From the NCBI GenBank assembly GCA_002070605.1, contig MWDO01000001.1, forward strand, positions 88,886-152,885: a stretch of DNA of 64,000 bases. Direction: 5' to 3'. The stretch comes from Spirochaetes bacterium ADurb.Bin133 (GTDB lineage: Bacteria; Spirochaetota; GWE2-31-10; MWDO01). Positions 52,571 to 61,275 of the stretch are shown in pieces (the first letter of the stretch is position 1; every line of letters starts with the position of its first letter). The translations under genes and the position numbers were made by a program. The notes beneath the pieces are model-generated. The model did no database searches, was not told the DNA's origin, and saw only the letters and a list, made by a program, of their open reading frames with translations.

Positions 52571-55271
52571 ATTATTGTTTATAATCTCGTTTTTAATCGT
52601 CTCCGCCGGCGCTTTTTCTAACGAGCTTCAGGATTTTAATTTATCTTTGTCGTATTATAGAGACGGTTTTTATGAAATTGCCGAAAAGTCTTTTACGGAA
52701 TTTGTAAATAAAAACCCCTCTTCGACTTACAAATCTAAGGCGCTGTATTATCTGTCTTTGTCTCAAATAAAAATTAATAAGATAAAAGAGTCCGTCGGCA
52801 ATTTATCAAAAATATCAAACGACAAAAATTTTGAATACTACAATGAAGCCGCTTACTATCTTATTTTAGGACTGTTCTTAACCGGCGAAAACGCCAAATC
52901 TGAAAGCGCTATAAAAAACCTGAATATCGGCTCGTTTTCAGAAGAGAGAAAGGAGAAAATATTATACGTCTCTATAGTTAATAATATCAACCTCAACAAT
53001 AAAAAAGCGTCGCTTGCAAAATCCAAAACCTATTTCGAAACGACCGGATACGTAAAATACCGCTATGAAATCCAAAAATATCTGCTAAACTATTTTATAA
53101 CGAACGAAGATTATCAAAACGCGGTTCAGATTTTTGAAGCCGCTCTTTTAGAAAATAAATTTCCGGAAACAGACAAAACTCTTCTTTTTTACAATTACGT
53201 TTTATCTCTGTCAAAATTGAATCGTTACGACGAATTAATATATTTCGTTAATAAATACGTAGACTTTTTCGACGACGATATATATAAAATATTTGCCGAC
53301 GCTCTATATGAAACTAAAAAATATAACGAATCTATAAATATACTGAATATTATTCATAAAAACAACGGCAAAGATATGGATATAATAAAAAAAATTGCGG
53401 TCATATATATAGAGCTTAATGATTTATATAAGGCGATAGAGACCGTCGAACCCTATTCCAACAATAACAAAGAGTTTATTCAGATGTTATGCGATTTGTA
53501 CTACAGAATTAATAATCCGGATAAGTGCCGTTACTATCTATCAAAACTGAGTTTCAACGAATTAAACGACGTAAATTTAAGAATTTTCTTTAATATAGCC
53601 AATTACTTTGATAAACAGGACGATATACTGCTTTTTTACGATAATATAGATAAAATCGATAAATTTAACTCAAACGACAGAAATCAGGTCTTATACAAAA
53701 TCGCCGAAGTTCTTTACAACCGCAAGATTTACGATAAATGCGCTTTTATTCTCGACAAATGGCTAAAAGAATTTACCGACGACGTAAACTACGATAAGAT
53801 GTTAATGATGAAGGCGATTACTCTTAAAAACGATAAGCGCTACGAACAGGCGATAATAGAACTATCAAAAATACAAAAATTAAAAAAGAAGGACGCGCTT
53901 TATTACGAAAGTTTTGTCGAACAGGGGGAGCTCTACTTTACGCTGAGAGAATACGGCTCCGCTATAAATTGTTATAACGAATATTTAAATTCTAAAGATT
54001 ATAACGAAAGAAAAAAAGAGGTACTGCTTCAACTTGGAAATTCTTACTACAACATCAAGAATTTTAACAATTCATACAGGACGTACGCCGAATATGCCAA
54101 TATCTACGGATATTCTGAAAATTTATACGTTAAGATCGCTAATTCTCTTATAAAATCCGAGAAATATGCCGAATTATTGAACTATTTCTCCGATAAAACC
54201 GGCATAGGAGATTATTGCCAATATATGATCGTTTATTCTAATTACAAATTAAACAATTACGCAAAAGTCGTTAACTTTAAAGAGATTAATAAAAATTCGG
54301 CTTACCTGTTAGACGCTTTGTATTTATCCGCGCTTAGCAGGGCTCAAAATAGATATTTCGACAATATCGAAGAGGAGTATAACCAAATCAAGCGATATTT
54401 ATCTGAAAAAGATCCGGTTAAATACGATAAAGTTGTCGCTATAAAAAAAGAGTATTTCAAATTATTTGTTAGATTAAATAAAATTTCAAATTTAGACAAT
54501 TTTTTCTCTATTATAAATAGCGATATTATTTATTTTCAAGGATATACGTATGATAAAAATCTCTATTACGACGAGGCAAAGAGGCATTATAATATATTAT
54601 TAAACAACAAGCAATACAAGGAGTTATCCGAAAACGAGCTTAGCGTAATTTTTGATTTTTATAGAAATAATAACGACTTAGATTCCTCTTTACTCGTCGT
54701 AGACGCTTTACTCTCCAAACTTTACCATGAAAAATTTGTAACGGAAAAATTTGACATACTAATAGAAAAAAAAGAGATTAAAGCCGCCTCGGAAATTCTG
54801 AATAATGAAAAAACGAAAGCCTTTAAGGATTATTTTCAAGTATGTATAACGTTTGAAGAAAACGGCAATAAAAATGAGTATAAAAACGGGCTTGTAAAAT
54901 TAATTAATAATAAAAAAATTAATACGTACTTATCAAAACATATACTTTTAAAATACCTCAAATTTGAGTTTAACGACAATAACTACAATACCGTTTTGAA
55001 ATACGTTACAAAAATTTCGGACGAAGAATTTGTGAATTTATCGCCGGAGATCAAATATTTAGAGGGGCTATCGTATTATCAGATCGGAGATGAAAAAAGC
55101 GCCGTACAGCTTTTTTTAAAAATGTTTTATATGTATTCTCAATACTCTTACTGGGTAGAGAAAGCCATAAGGCAGGTCGTCTCTATTTATTCCAAAAACG
55201 GAGAGACGGAGAGAGCAAATAAAGCGATCGAGATGTTTGAGGATAAGTTTTTTAAACTGCGTTCGTTATAA
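52563..55271 (+). CDS. Large exported TPR-repeat protein
   Basis: About 902 residues. The start is taken as TTG at 52563, six bases after AAGG; an in-frame TTG at 52557 would leave no spacing. Residues 1-19 (RLLFIISFLIVSAGAF) form a signal peptide, probably cut before Asn-Glu-Leu. The rest is a succession of helix pairs every 34-37 residues (for example YYLSLSQIKINKIKESVGNL, ALYETKKYNESINILNII and LYFTLREYGSAINCYNEYL), i.e. about 20 degenerate TPR units. Such proteins organise envelope complexes. It overlaps clpC by eight bases, so it is coupled to the mcsA-mcsB-clpC transcript. I do not recognise a specific family. Confidence 0.8.
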   Translation: MTRLLFIISFLIVSAGAFSNELQDFNLSLSYYRDGFYEIAEKSFTEFVNKNPSSTYKSKALYYLSLSQIKINKIKESVGNLSKISNDKNFEYYNEAAYYLILGLFLTGENAKSESAIKNLNIGSFSEERKEKILYVSIVNNINLNNKKASLAKSKTYFETTGYVKYRYEIQKYLLNYFITNEDYQNAVQIFEAALLENKFPETDKTLLFYNYVLSLSKLNRYDELIYFVNKYVDFFDDDIYKIFADALYETKKYNESINILNIIHKNNGKDMDIIKKIAVIYIELNDLYKAIETVEPYSNNNKEFIQMLCDLYYRINNPDKCRYYLSKLSFNELNDVNLRIFFNIANYFDKQDDILLFYDNIDKIDKFNSNDRNQVLYKIAEVLYNRKIYDKCAFILDKWLKEFTDDVNYDKMLMMKAITLKNDKRYEQAIIELSKIQKLKKKDALYYESFVEQGELYFTLREYGSAINCYNEYLNSKDYNERKKEVLLQLGNSYYNIKNFNNSYRTYAEYANIYGYSENLYVKIANSLIKSEKYAELLNYFSDKTGIGDYCQYMIVYSNYKLNNYAKVVNFKEINKNSAYLLDALYLSALSRAQNRYFDNIEEEYNQIKRYLSEKDPVKYDKVVAIKKEYFKLFVRLNKISNLDNFFSIINSDIIYFQGYTYDKNLYYDEAKRHYNILLNNKQYKELSENELSVIFDFYRNNNDLDSSLLVVDALLSKLYHEKFVTEKFDILIEKKEIKAASEILNNEKTKAFKDYFQVCITFEENGNKNEYKNGLVKLINNKKINTYLSKHILLKYLKFEFNDNNYNTVLKYVTKISDEEFVNLSPEIKYLEGLSYYQIGDEKSAVQLFLKMFYMYSQYSYWVEKAIRQVVSIYSKNGETERANKAIEMFEDKFFKLRSL

Positions 55272-56591
55272 CTATTTTTTATTTCTTATCGATTCAATTT
55301 TTTCGATAATACTCTTCAATTTCTTCTCAAAACCGATCTCTTTTGGATTGTAATATTTCCTGCCCGAAAGCTCGTCGGGAAGGCATTTCATAGCGGTAAT
55401 CCCTTCCGGGTAGTCGTGAGCGTATTGATACCCTTCGCCGTAGCCTATCTCTTTCATCAAATTTGTCGGAGCGTTTCTTATATTTAGCGGTATAGATAGA
55501 TCGGGATAGTTTTCTACGTCTTTTTTAGCGGAATTATACGCGGCATATAGCGCGTTGGACTTTGGCGCCAGCGCGTTGTACGCGACGGCTTGGACGATAG
55601 ATAAATTTGCTTCGGGCATACCAAGATGAGAAATCGCCTCTTTTGCCGCGATAGATACTATCAGCGCGTTTGGATCGGCCATACCTACGTCTTCCGAACT
55701 AAATCTTATTACCCGACGAATTATATATAGAGGGTCCTCTCCGGACTCGAGCATTTTTACCGCGTAGTATATCGCCGCGTCGACGTCCGAATTTCGCATA
55801 GATTTGTGAAGAGCCGAAATATAATCGTAATGAAAATCCCCTTTTTTATCGTAATTCGGAAGTCTCCCTTGAACGATCTTCTCTATTAAATCCTTATCAA
55901 TATTTACGGCGTTTTCGTTATTTTTCAGAAATTTTAACGACATCTCGATTATTCCTAAAGATCTTCTGGCGTCTCCCGACGATATGTCGATAATTTTCGA
56001 TTTATTATCTTCGTCGAGCGTTATAAAAATATTCTCGTTATTTTTCAAATACTCTATCGCTCTATCAATTAATAAACCGATATTATCGTCGCTAAGTCTT
56101 TTCAATACGAAAACTCTCATTCTTGAAAGTAACGGAGATACAATTGAAAATGAAGGATTTTCCGTCGTAGCGCCTATTAATATCACCGACCCCTTCTCAA
56201 CGTAAGGAAGAAAAGCGTCTTGTTGAGCTTTGTTAAATCTATGTATCTCGTCGATGAAAATAATCGTCCTAACGCCGCTGTTGAAGAAAACCTCCTCCGC
56301 CTCCTCCATCATCGTTTTGACCTCTTTTATACCCGTAATAACCGCGCTGAAGCTTTTCCAAATGTTTTTGGTGTTTTTTGAAATGACGTTAGCTATAGAC
56401 GTTTTACCGGAGCCGGGAGGTCCCCATAAAATAAACGACGATAAATTGTCCTCTTTTATCATGTTGCTTAAAAGACTATTATCTTTAAACAACTCCTCTT
56501 GACCCAATATGTCATTAATTAATCTCGGTCTCAGCTTTTCGGATAGCGGCATACGCGAATTGTCGTTAAATAGCGAGTTGTTGTCTTTCAT
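55272..56591 (-). CDS. rarA: Replication-associated recombination protein A (RarA/MgsA)
   Basis: A 439-residue AAA+ ATPase that acts at stalled replication forks, related to the clamp-loader subunits and RuvB. Walker A is WGPPGSGKTS (about residue 48-57), Walker B IIFIDEIHRFNKAQQD, followed by ATTENPSF and the arginine-finger region LLSRMRVF. The C-terminal MgsA tetramerisation domain includes RRVIRFSSEDVGMADP and AVAYNALAPKSNALYAAYN. The ATG at 56589-56591 is chosen because GAGGT sits ahead of it; a longer start at 56618 has no binding site and overlaps truA. Confidence 0.94.
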   Translation of the reverse strand: MKDNNSLFNDNSRMPLSEKLRPRLINDILGQEELFKDNSLLSNMIKEDNLSSFILWGPPGSGKTSIANVISKNTKNIWKSFSAVITGIKEVKTMMEEAEEVFFNSGVRTIIFIDEIHRFNKAQQDAFLPYVEKGSVILIGATTENPSFSIVSPLLSRMRVFVLKRLSDDNIGLLIDRAIEYLKNNENIFITLDEDNKSKIIDISSGDARRSLGIIEMSLKFLKNNENAVNIDKDLIEKIVQGRLPNYDKKGDFHYDYISALHKSMRNSDVDAAIYYAVKMLESGEDPLYIIRRVIRFSSEDVGMADPNALIVSIAAKEAISHLGMPEANLSIVQAVAYNALAPKSNALYAAYNSAKKDVENYPDLSIPLNIRNAPTNLMKEIGYGEGYQYAHDYPEGITAMKCLPDELSGRKYYNPKEIGFEKKLKSIIEKIESIRNKK

Positions 56592-56614
56592 ATTTTTACC
56601 TCGAAAAACATAGA

Positions 56615-57361
56615 TCAAACCTTGTTGTAATATACTTTTTTTAAAATTAACCCTTTTGGAGGGTAAGTAACGCCGGCGACTTTTCTCTCTTTTGATTCCA
56701 AAATCTCTTTTATCGTTTCCGGCGAACGGTTTTCTTTATAAAGATCCAAAATAGTTCCTACCATTATCCTGACCATATTTTGTAGAAAGGCGTTGCCAAT
56801 AATCTTACATACTACCAAATTTCCGTTTCTTGTAAAATCAATACTATCGACCCGTCTGATTTTTGTTTTATTTTGATCGCCCGAAGAGCAAAAGGAGGTA
56901 AAATCGTATTCTCCAATCAGATACTTAGCGTATTCGTTTAATCTCTCCGTATCAAGATCGCCCCAATAAATATGCGTATAATACCTCTGATGTAGCGCCG
57001 ATATAGTTTTATCGTTTACAATTTGATACCAATACTCTCTCGCGTAAGCCGTTCTACGGGAATTAAAAGAGTCCGGAACAAATTCGCAGTTATTGATCCT
57101 TATATCTTTTGGAAGCAAAGAGTTCAAGGCTAACAGCCAATTATTCTCCTTCATATTATTGGTCGCATGAAAATTTACCACCTGTCCTTCGGCGTGAACT
57201 CCGGCGTCGGTTCTTCCCGCGCAAATGATTGAAATTCTTTCGCTTTTTAATACGCTAGTTATTCCTTTTTTTAAAAAATCTTCAATCCCGTTTCCATTTT
57301 TTTGCGATTGGAAACCGGAGTAGTCTGTTCCGTCGTAAGAAAGCGTCAATTTGATGTTCAT
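56615..57361 (-). CDS. truA: tRNA pseudouridine synthase A
   Basis: TruA converts U38-U40 in the tRNA anticodon arm to pseudouridine. The catalytic Asp is in AGRTDAGVHAEGQVVNF (about residue 52). FNSRRTAYAREYWYQI, YLIGEYDFTSFCSSG and GNAFLQNMVRIMVGTILDL are the other family motifs in order. Length, 248, is typical. Its start overlaps the end of the DUF2225 gene by four bases, so translation is coupled. Confidence 0.96.
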   Translation of the reverse strand: MNIKLTLSYDGTDYSGFQSQKNGNGIEDFLKKGITSVLKSERISIICAGRTDAGVHAEGQVVNFHATNNMKENNWLLALNSLLPKDIRINNCEFVPDSFNSRRTAYAREYWYQIVNDKTISALHQRYYTHIYWGDLDTERLNEYAKYLIGEYDFTSFCSSGDQNKTKIRRVDSIDFTRNGNLVVCKIIGNAFLQNMVRIMVGTILDLYKENRSPETIKEILESKERKVAGVTYPPKGLILKKVYYNKV

Positions 57362-58221
57362 TGAATCTCTTTCAGCTCGTTTGAGACTATATCGTAGAAA
57401 TCCTTAGATTTTTCAAGAATTTCTTTCGGTTTGTTAATATTTGACTTACCCATGCCAAAAAGTTTGCCAAAATATAATTTTGCTTTTTCCAGATCTTTTT
57501 TTCTTCTTTCAGGATCGCTTTTATCTCCATAATAATACAATAATACTGCGTTCAAATACGTCAAACCGTCGTATCCGTAATCTTTATCAATATCAGGACC
57601 TAAAAATTTCATATTTTCCATAATTTGTTCTTTTTTACGGTTAAGTTCGAAAGCCTGCTCGTACATAAATAGAGCTTTTCGATAAAACAACTCGCTTAAA
57701 TAATCAAAATATCGGTTTGGTTTCTCTTTATTTAGGTCTTCGTATAAAAATGCGGCTCTAATTAGACATATAGCCTGTTTAATAACCGGAAGAAATTTTT
57801 TATTAAAATACTCGTAACACCCCGCCGCTAACGCAAAACTTGCCGCTCCCGATTCAAGAGTCCTGTATTTAGAAAAATCAACCGGCGCTCCGCTAAGTTT
57901 ATTTGCATAATCGATTCTTTCGCTCGTCTGAGATTCGATTTTTTCAATATTTTCGCTCGGAACTTTATCAAAATCCATAGGCATAGCCGCGTAATAACAG
58001 GTCGGACAGACCATAATCGAATAGACCAAAGGATAAATTTTACCAAAATTCGCGCTCGGTTTATAAGTCCTATGCAACTTATCGGTAATATCCCCGGCAA
58101 TCAATCTTCCGCCGCTTGACATAAGCTTCTCATAAAAAAACATCTCTCCGCATATCGGACAAATAATTTTCTCTGTCGGAGTTATAAACGTAATTTTAGG
58201 TCTGATTCTATCGTCGCTCAT
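57358..58221 (-). CDS. DUF2225 family protein
   Basis: A 287-residue cytoplasmic protein with two Cys pairs, CPIC (residues 21-24) and CPTC (about 72-75), which could bind zinc; the second sits in YSIMVCPTCYYAAMPMDF. The C-terminal 150 residues are TPR-like helices (KALFMYEQAFELNRKKEQ, LTYLNAVLLYYYGDK). This matches DUF2225, a family common in spirochaetes and clostridia with no settled function. It precedes truA with overlapping codons and follows pdxJ by 22 bases. Confidence 0.88.
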   Translation of the reverse strand: MSDDRIRPKITFITPTEKIICPICGEMFFYEKLMSSGGRLIAGDITDKLHRTYKPSANFGKIYPLVYSIMVCPTCYYAAMPMDFDKVPSENIEKIESQTSERIDYANKLSGAPVDFSKYRTLESGAASFALAAGCYEYFNKKFLPVIKQAICLIRAAFLYEDLNKEKPNRYFDYLSELFYRKALFMYEQAFELNRKKEQIMENMKFLGPDIDKDYGYDGLTYLNAVLLYYYGDKSDPERRKKDLEKAKLYFGKLFGMGKSNINKPKEILEKSKDFYDIVSNELKEIQ

Positions 58222-58243
58222 ACGCCGTTCCTATTAATTATTT

Positions 58244-58975
58244 TTATACTTTACGTTCGGAGTTTCTTATTAAGGATTTCATGGCGCTTGTCGATTTTGC
58301 AAGACCGACAAAAAGAGCTCGAGCAACTATCGAATACCCGATATTTAACTCTTCAATCCCGTCAATTTTACAAATTTCTTCCACGTTATGGAAGTTGAGT
58401 CCATGACCCGCGCAAACTTTTATCCCCATCTCTTTTACCTTTTTAGAAAACTCTTTTATATCGCTAAGTATTTTGTTTTTTTCCTTAAAGTTTTTCGAAT
58501 TAGCGTAACCTCCGGTGTGTATTTCTACGTCGTCGGGAGCTAACGAACAAATTTTATCGATCAAACTAACGTCGGGTTCGATAAACAAACTTATCAATAT
58601 GCCGTTTCTTTTTAATTCGTCTATATAATCCTTAATCTTATCGAAATTACCCGCAAGATTCAGCCCCCCCTCCGTCGTAATCTCTTCTCTTTTTTCCGGG
58701 ACTAACGTAACCTTAACCGGCTTGGCGGCTAACGCCTTTTCTAAAACGTCCTTATTGCACGCCATCTCTAAGTTGACGTAAGTCGAAACGTTGTTATTCA
58801 ACAAAAACAGATCGTCGTCTCTTATGTGTCTTCGATCTTCTCTTAGATGAATTGTAATAAAATCGCCGCCGTTCTGTTCGATTATCGCCGCCGCCGCCAA
58901 CAAAGACGGAAAAAAATCGCCCCGGGCGTTTCTTAAAGTAGCGATATGGTCTATATTTATCCCAAGTTTTATCAA
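58244..58975 (-). CDS. pdxJ: Pyridoxine 5'-phosphate synthase
   Basis: PdxJ condenses deoxyxylulose phosphate with 3-amino-2-oxopropyl phosphate to pyridoxine phosphate, the deoxyxylulose-dependent B6 route. The 243-residue barrel starts KLGINIDHIATLRNARG and has the phosphate-, substrate- and catalysis-related stretches ITIHLREDRRHI, VNLEMACNKDV, VTLVPEKREEITTEGGLN, ISLFIEPD, VEIHTGGYAN, AGHGLNFHNV and LNIGYSIVARALFVGL. The other pathway genes are not close. It is the first gene of the pdxJ-DUF2225-truA-rarA group. Confidence 0.96.
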   Translation of the reverse strand: MIKLGINIDHIATLRNARGDFFPSLLAAAAIIEQNGGDFITIHLREDRRHIRDDDLFLLNNNVSTYVNLEMACNKDVLEKALAAKPVKVTLVPEKREEITTEGGLNLAGNFDKIKDYIDELKRNGILISLFIEPDVSLIDKICSLAPDDVEIHTGGYANSKNFKEKNKILSDIKEFSKKVKEMGIKVCAGHGLNFHNVEEICKIDGIEELNIGYSIVARALFVGLAKSTSAMKSLIRNSERKV

Positions 58976-59068
58976 AATATTCTCCGGATTTAAAAACGTT
59001 CTCCTTATATAATACCACTATTTATTATTAAATTCAATGATAAATATCTCCGTTATTTTTTTATTTAA

Positions 59069-59190
59069 GACGCCGTCGGTTTTTGGGGAAATTTGACACA
59101 TATGACACCGAAAATAAATTGATACATATGCGTCAAATTTTAAATACGGCGCGCTCCATATGCGTCAAATTTATATCGGGGAGCGGCGCG
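59069..59190. repeat. Intergenic palindromic element 5 (left arm beside hicA)
   Basis: Begins CGCCGTCGGTTTTTGGGG (59071-59088), the family end sequence, and has TTGACACATATG (from 59093), TTGATACATATGCGTCAA (from 59119, a near-perfect palindrome), CATATGCGTCAA (59157-59168) and the GC-rich linker GGGGAGCGGCGCGACG (59178-59193). The last part touches the 3' end of hicA. A matching inverted end is not found here but 780 bases on, beyond hicB (element 6). Confidence 0.8.
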
Positions 59191-59193
59191 ACG

Positions 59194-59418
59194 TTATAAT
59201 TTAATAAAATTACTAGGATTAATATTCGCTTGTTTTAAAATAGCTTTTAATGTTCCTTCAGACATATCTTTATTATGTCTTGGTATAGTAGTAAATCTCA
59301 TGGTATTTTTATTATACCATATTTCATGACTTCCTTCGGCTTGTCGGTAAAGTTCAAAACCGCATTTTTTAAGATTGTTTATAATTTCTTTATATTTATA
59401 ACCTGATAATCTACTCAT
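59194..59418 (-). CDS. hicA: HicA-type mRNA interferase toxin
   Basis: A 74-residue HicA (YcfA) protein with a double-stranded RNA-binding-like fold. The family pattern is clear: GYKYKEIINNLKKCGFELYRQAEGSHEIWYN, with the catalytic His in GSHEIW (about residue 30), then TTIPRHNKDMSEGTLKAILKQANI. HicA cleaves mRNA and is held inactive by HicB. The start lies one base after hicB, so the pair is one operon in the antitoxin-first order. The 3' end abuts a repeat element. Confidence 0.93.
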   Translation of the reverse strand: MSRLSGYKYKEIINNLKKCGFELYRQAEGSHEIWYNKNTMRFTTIPRHNKDMSEGTLKAILKQANINPSNFIKL

Positions 59419-59419
59419 A

Positions 59420-59644
59420 TTACATGCTTACAATAAGCGGAAGATCAAATTTTTCGTCAACAAAGGGTATATTTTTTTTAATATTTGATTGGGCTTCAAG
59501 TAATTTCTCGGCTACGTCCTTCGCTATTTTTAACAACTCAGATACCGTATCGGCTTGAACAACTAATCCCTGAATATCGTCGGACGTTCCAAGATAACAA
59601 CCTTCGGGTAATTTTTCAACATGTAATAAAATTTTTTTTTCCAT
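59420..59644 (-). CDS. hicB: HicB-type antitoxin
   Basis: A 74-residue HicB-like protein: a partial RNase H fold with VEKLPEGCYLGTSDDIQGLVVQADTVSELLKIAKDVAEKLLE, the part that blocks HicA. The ATG at 59642-59644, with AGGA upstream, is preferred to one 39 bases earlier. It lacks the C-terminal helix-turn-helix or ribbon-helix-helix seen in many HicB proteins, so autoregulation, if any, must use another mechanism or another protein. Confidence 0.88.
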   Translation of the reverse strand: MEKKILLHVEKLPEGCYLGTSDDIQGLVVQADTVSELLKIAKDVAEKLLEAQSNIKKNIPFVDEKFDLPLIVSM

Positions 59645-59769
59645 GATTGTTCCTAAAGTCTTGATGTTTGAAATATAATGCAATAATTTAAGAAAATCAA
59701 TAATATTTTTTAATTACCCGTCGCCCCTCGATTTTGCGCCCAAATTTTTCGACAGGCTCAGAATGACAA

Positions 59770-59886
59770 GTCGAGGAGCGGCGCGGCGCATGCAGTTCCA
59801 TATGTGTCAATTTTTTATCAGGGATCGCCGCGGCGAGTATAGCTCCATGTGTGTCATTTTTCTTTTCCCCCAAAAAACCGGCGTGG
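59770..59886. repeat. Intergenic palindromic element 6 (right arm beside hicB)
   Basis: The 290-base gap upstream of the ATPase gene is largely this element, in the opposite orientation to element 5. It has the linker CGAGGAGCGGCGCGGCGCA (from 59772), CATATGTGTCAA (from 59799), a second linker GGATCGCCGCGGCGAG, CATGTGTGTCAT (from 59846) and the end CCCCCAAAAAACCGGCG (59867-59883). A leading stretch TTCGACAGGCTCAGAATGACA (59748-59768) is outside the usual unit. Read on the minus strand, it matches two units of the array at 42949-43190. Confidence 0.8.
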
Positions 59887-59909
59887 ATTTTAAAAATCTA
59901 AAATAACAT

Positions 59910-59938
59910 TTGACAAAAAGAGTTGTTTCAACTATACT
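59910..59938 (+). promoter_or_regulatory. Strong promoter of the AAA_14 ATPase gene
   Basis: TTGACA (59910-59915), 17-base spacer, TATACT (59933-59938): close to a perfect sigma-70 promoter, 36 bases before the ATG. Its -10 box lies inside an 18-base palindrome. Confidence 0.75.
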
Positions 59939-59943
59939 TGAAA
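59926..59943. promoter_or_regulatory. Operator-like palindrome over the -10 box
   Basis: TTTCAACTATACTTGAAA is an inverted repeat with arms TTTCAA/TTGAAA and a shared core. It covers the -10 hexamer, so a bound protein would block RNA polymerase. A second copy lies exactly 40 bases downstream. Confidence 0.65.
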
Positions 59944-59965
59944 TTATGTGGATAAAATCACGAGG

Positions 59966-59983
59966 TTTCAAGTATGGTTGAAA
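59966..59983. promoter_or_regulatory. Operator-like palindrome over the start codon
   Basis: TTTCAAGTATGGTTGAAA has the same arms as the upstream copy (centre to centre 40 bases, about four helical turns). It covers the ATG at 59974-59976. The two copies are also inverse to each other with one mismatch, so the mRNA leader could form a hairpin that hides the start. Confidence 0.65.
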
Positions 59984-61236
59984 TAATTGCAAAACATAAC
60001 TTTTGGAATAACGAAGAGATTAATACCGGATTTATAAGAGAGCGCTATCAATCTAAAATTATCTCTTATCTCGATAACTCTTTAGTAAAGGTCTTAGTTG
60101 GACAGAGAAGGGTAGGTAAGAGCTATATTATGAGAATGCTCATTGATTATCTTTTGAAGACAAGAGATATTAGTCCGAAAAATATACTCTATATAAATAA
60201 AGAGATATATGATTTTGATTTCATTAATACGGCTCAGTCTCTTGATAATATCGTAAAAACTTATACCGAAACTATAAATCCGACGGGGAAAATATACATT
60301 TTTATAGATGAAATACAAGAGATTGCAGGTTGGGAAAAGGTAGTAAATTCGCTATCGCAAGATTATTTGAAAAAGTATGAAATATTTATATCCGGATCAA
60401 ACTCTAATCTCTTATCAAAAGAGTTAGCCACTTATTTAAGCGGAAGATATATACAATTTGAAATCTTACCGTTTTCTTATAAAGAGTATCTTGATTATTA
60501 TAAATTAGATAATACAAAGTCAAATTTTCTTGAATATTTAAAAAATGGCGGAATGCCTGAAACATTACGTCTATCCGGGAACGAATTAATAAGAAATTAT
60601 CTTGAACAACTTCTTAATTCAATTATTTTAAAGGATATAGTAACCCGATATAATATAAGAGACGCCGCGCTGCTTGAGCGACTCGTTTTTTATATTATAG
60701 ATTCATCCGGTTCTCTTTTTTCGGTAAATAGAATTGTTAATTATTTTAATTCTCATAAGATAAAAACTAACAATGAAACCGTTGGGAATTATTTAAAATT
60801 TATAGAGGATACTTTTTTCATACACAGTCTTGAAAGATATGATATCAAGGGGAAAAGTATATTAGCGTCGGATAAAAAATATTACCTCAACGATACGGGA
60901 TTTAAATTCTATTTGACCTCGTCTTTTAATATGAATATTGGTCGATTTCTTGAAAATCTTGTTTATCTGCATCTCAGAAGATTTCATTATCGGATATTTA
61001 TTGGAAAAATTGCTGAAAATGAAATTGATTTTATCGCAGAAAAGGATGGCAATAAAAAATATATTCAGGTAACATATCTTCTTTCTGATGAATCGATAAT
61101 TAAAAGGGAATTTGGCAATCTTTCGTTGATAAATGATAATTACGAAAAAATAGTTTTGTCTTTAGACGACGTTGAAATGGGTAACCTAAATGGAATAAAA
61201 CATATGAAAATCTGGGAATTTCTATTTTCAATGTAA
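59974..61236 (+). CDS. AAA_14/DUF4143 ATPase
   Basis: A 420-residue protein of the widespread AAA_14 plus DUF4143 family. Walker A is GQRRVGKSY (about residues 43-51), Walker B IYIFIDEIQEI (about 107-117), with the ISGSNSNLL sensor stretch and LSGRYIQFEILPFSYKEYL after it. A middle part (LLERLVFYIIDSSGSLFSVNRIVNYF and TVGNYLKFIEDTFFIHSLERYD) reads as a winged-helix unit, and the DUF4143 part ends in a nuclease-like NEIDFIAEKDG motif. Their role is uncertain; many sit in variable, mobile or toxin-antitoxin-rich regions. The gene stands with hicBA between repeat elements. Its own promoter carries paired palindromes, so it may be self-regulated. Confidence 0.9.
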   Translation: MVEIIAKHNFWNNEEINTGFIRERYQSKIISYLDNSLVKVLVGQRRVGKSYIMRMLIDYLLKTRDISPKNILYINKEIYDFDFINTAQSLDNIVKTYTETINPTGKIYIFIDEIQEIAGWEKVVNSLSQDYLKKYEIFISGSNSNLLSKELATYLSGRYIQFEILPFSYKEYLDYYKLDNTKSNFLEYLKNGGMPETLRLSGNELIRNYLEQLLNSIILKDIVTRYNIRDAALLERLVFYIIDSSGSLFSVNRIVNYFNSHKIKTNNETVGNYLKFIEDTFFIHSLERYDIKGKSILASDKKYYLNDTGFKFYLTSSFNMNIGRFLENLVYLHLRRFHYRIFIGKIAENEIDFIAEKDGNKKYIQVTYLLSDESIIKREFGNLSLINDNYEKIVLSLDDVEMGNLNGIKHMKIWEFLFSM

Positions 61237-61275
61237 TTAAAAATAGTAAAAATTGTTTGGTTAAGAATTTTTTCT

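Noticed and set aside
59748-59768. Insertion sequence end at TTCGACAGGCTCAGAATGACA
   Set aside because: It resembles short repeats seen in other bacterial genomes, but no transposase remnant or inverted partner is present here.
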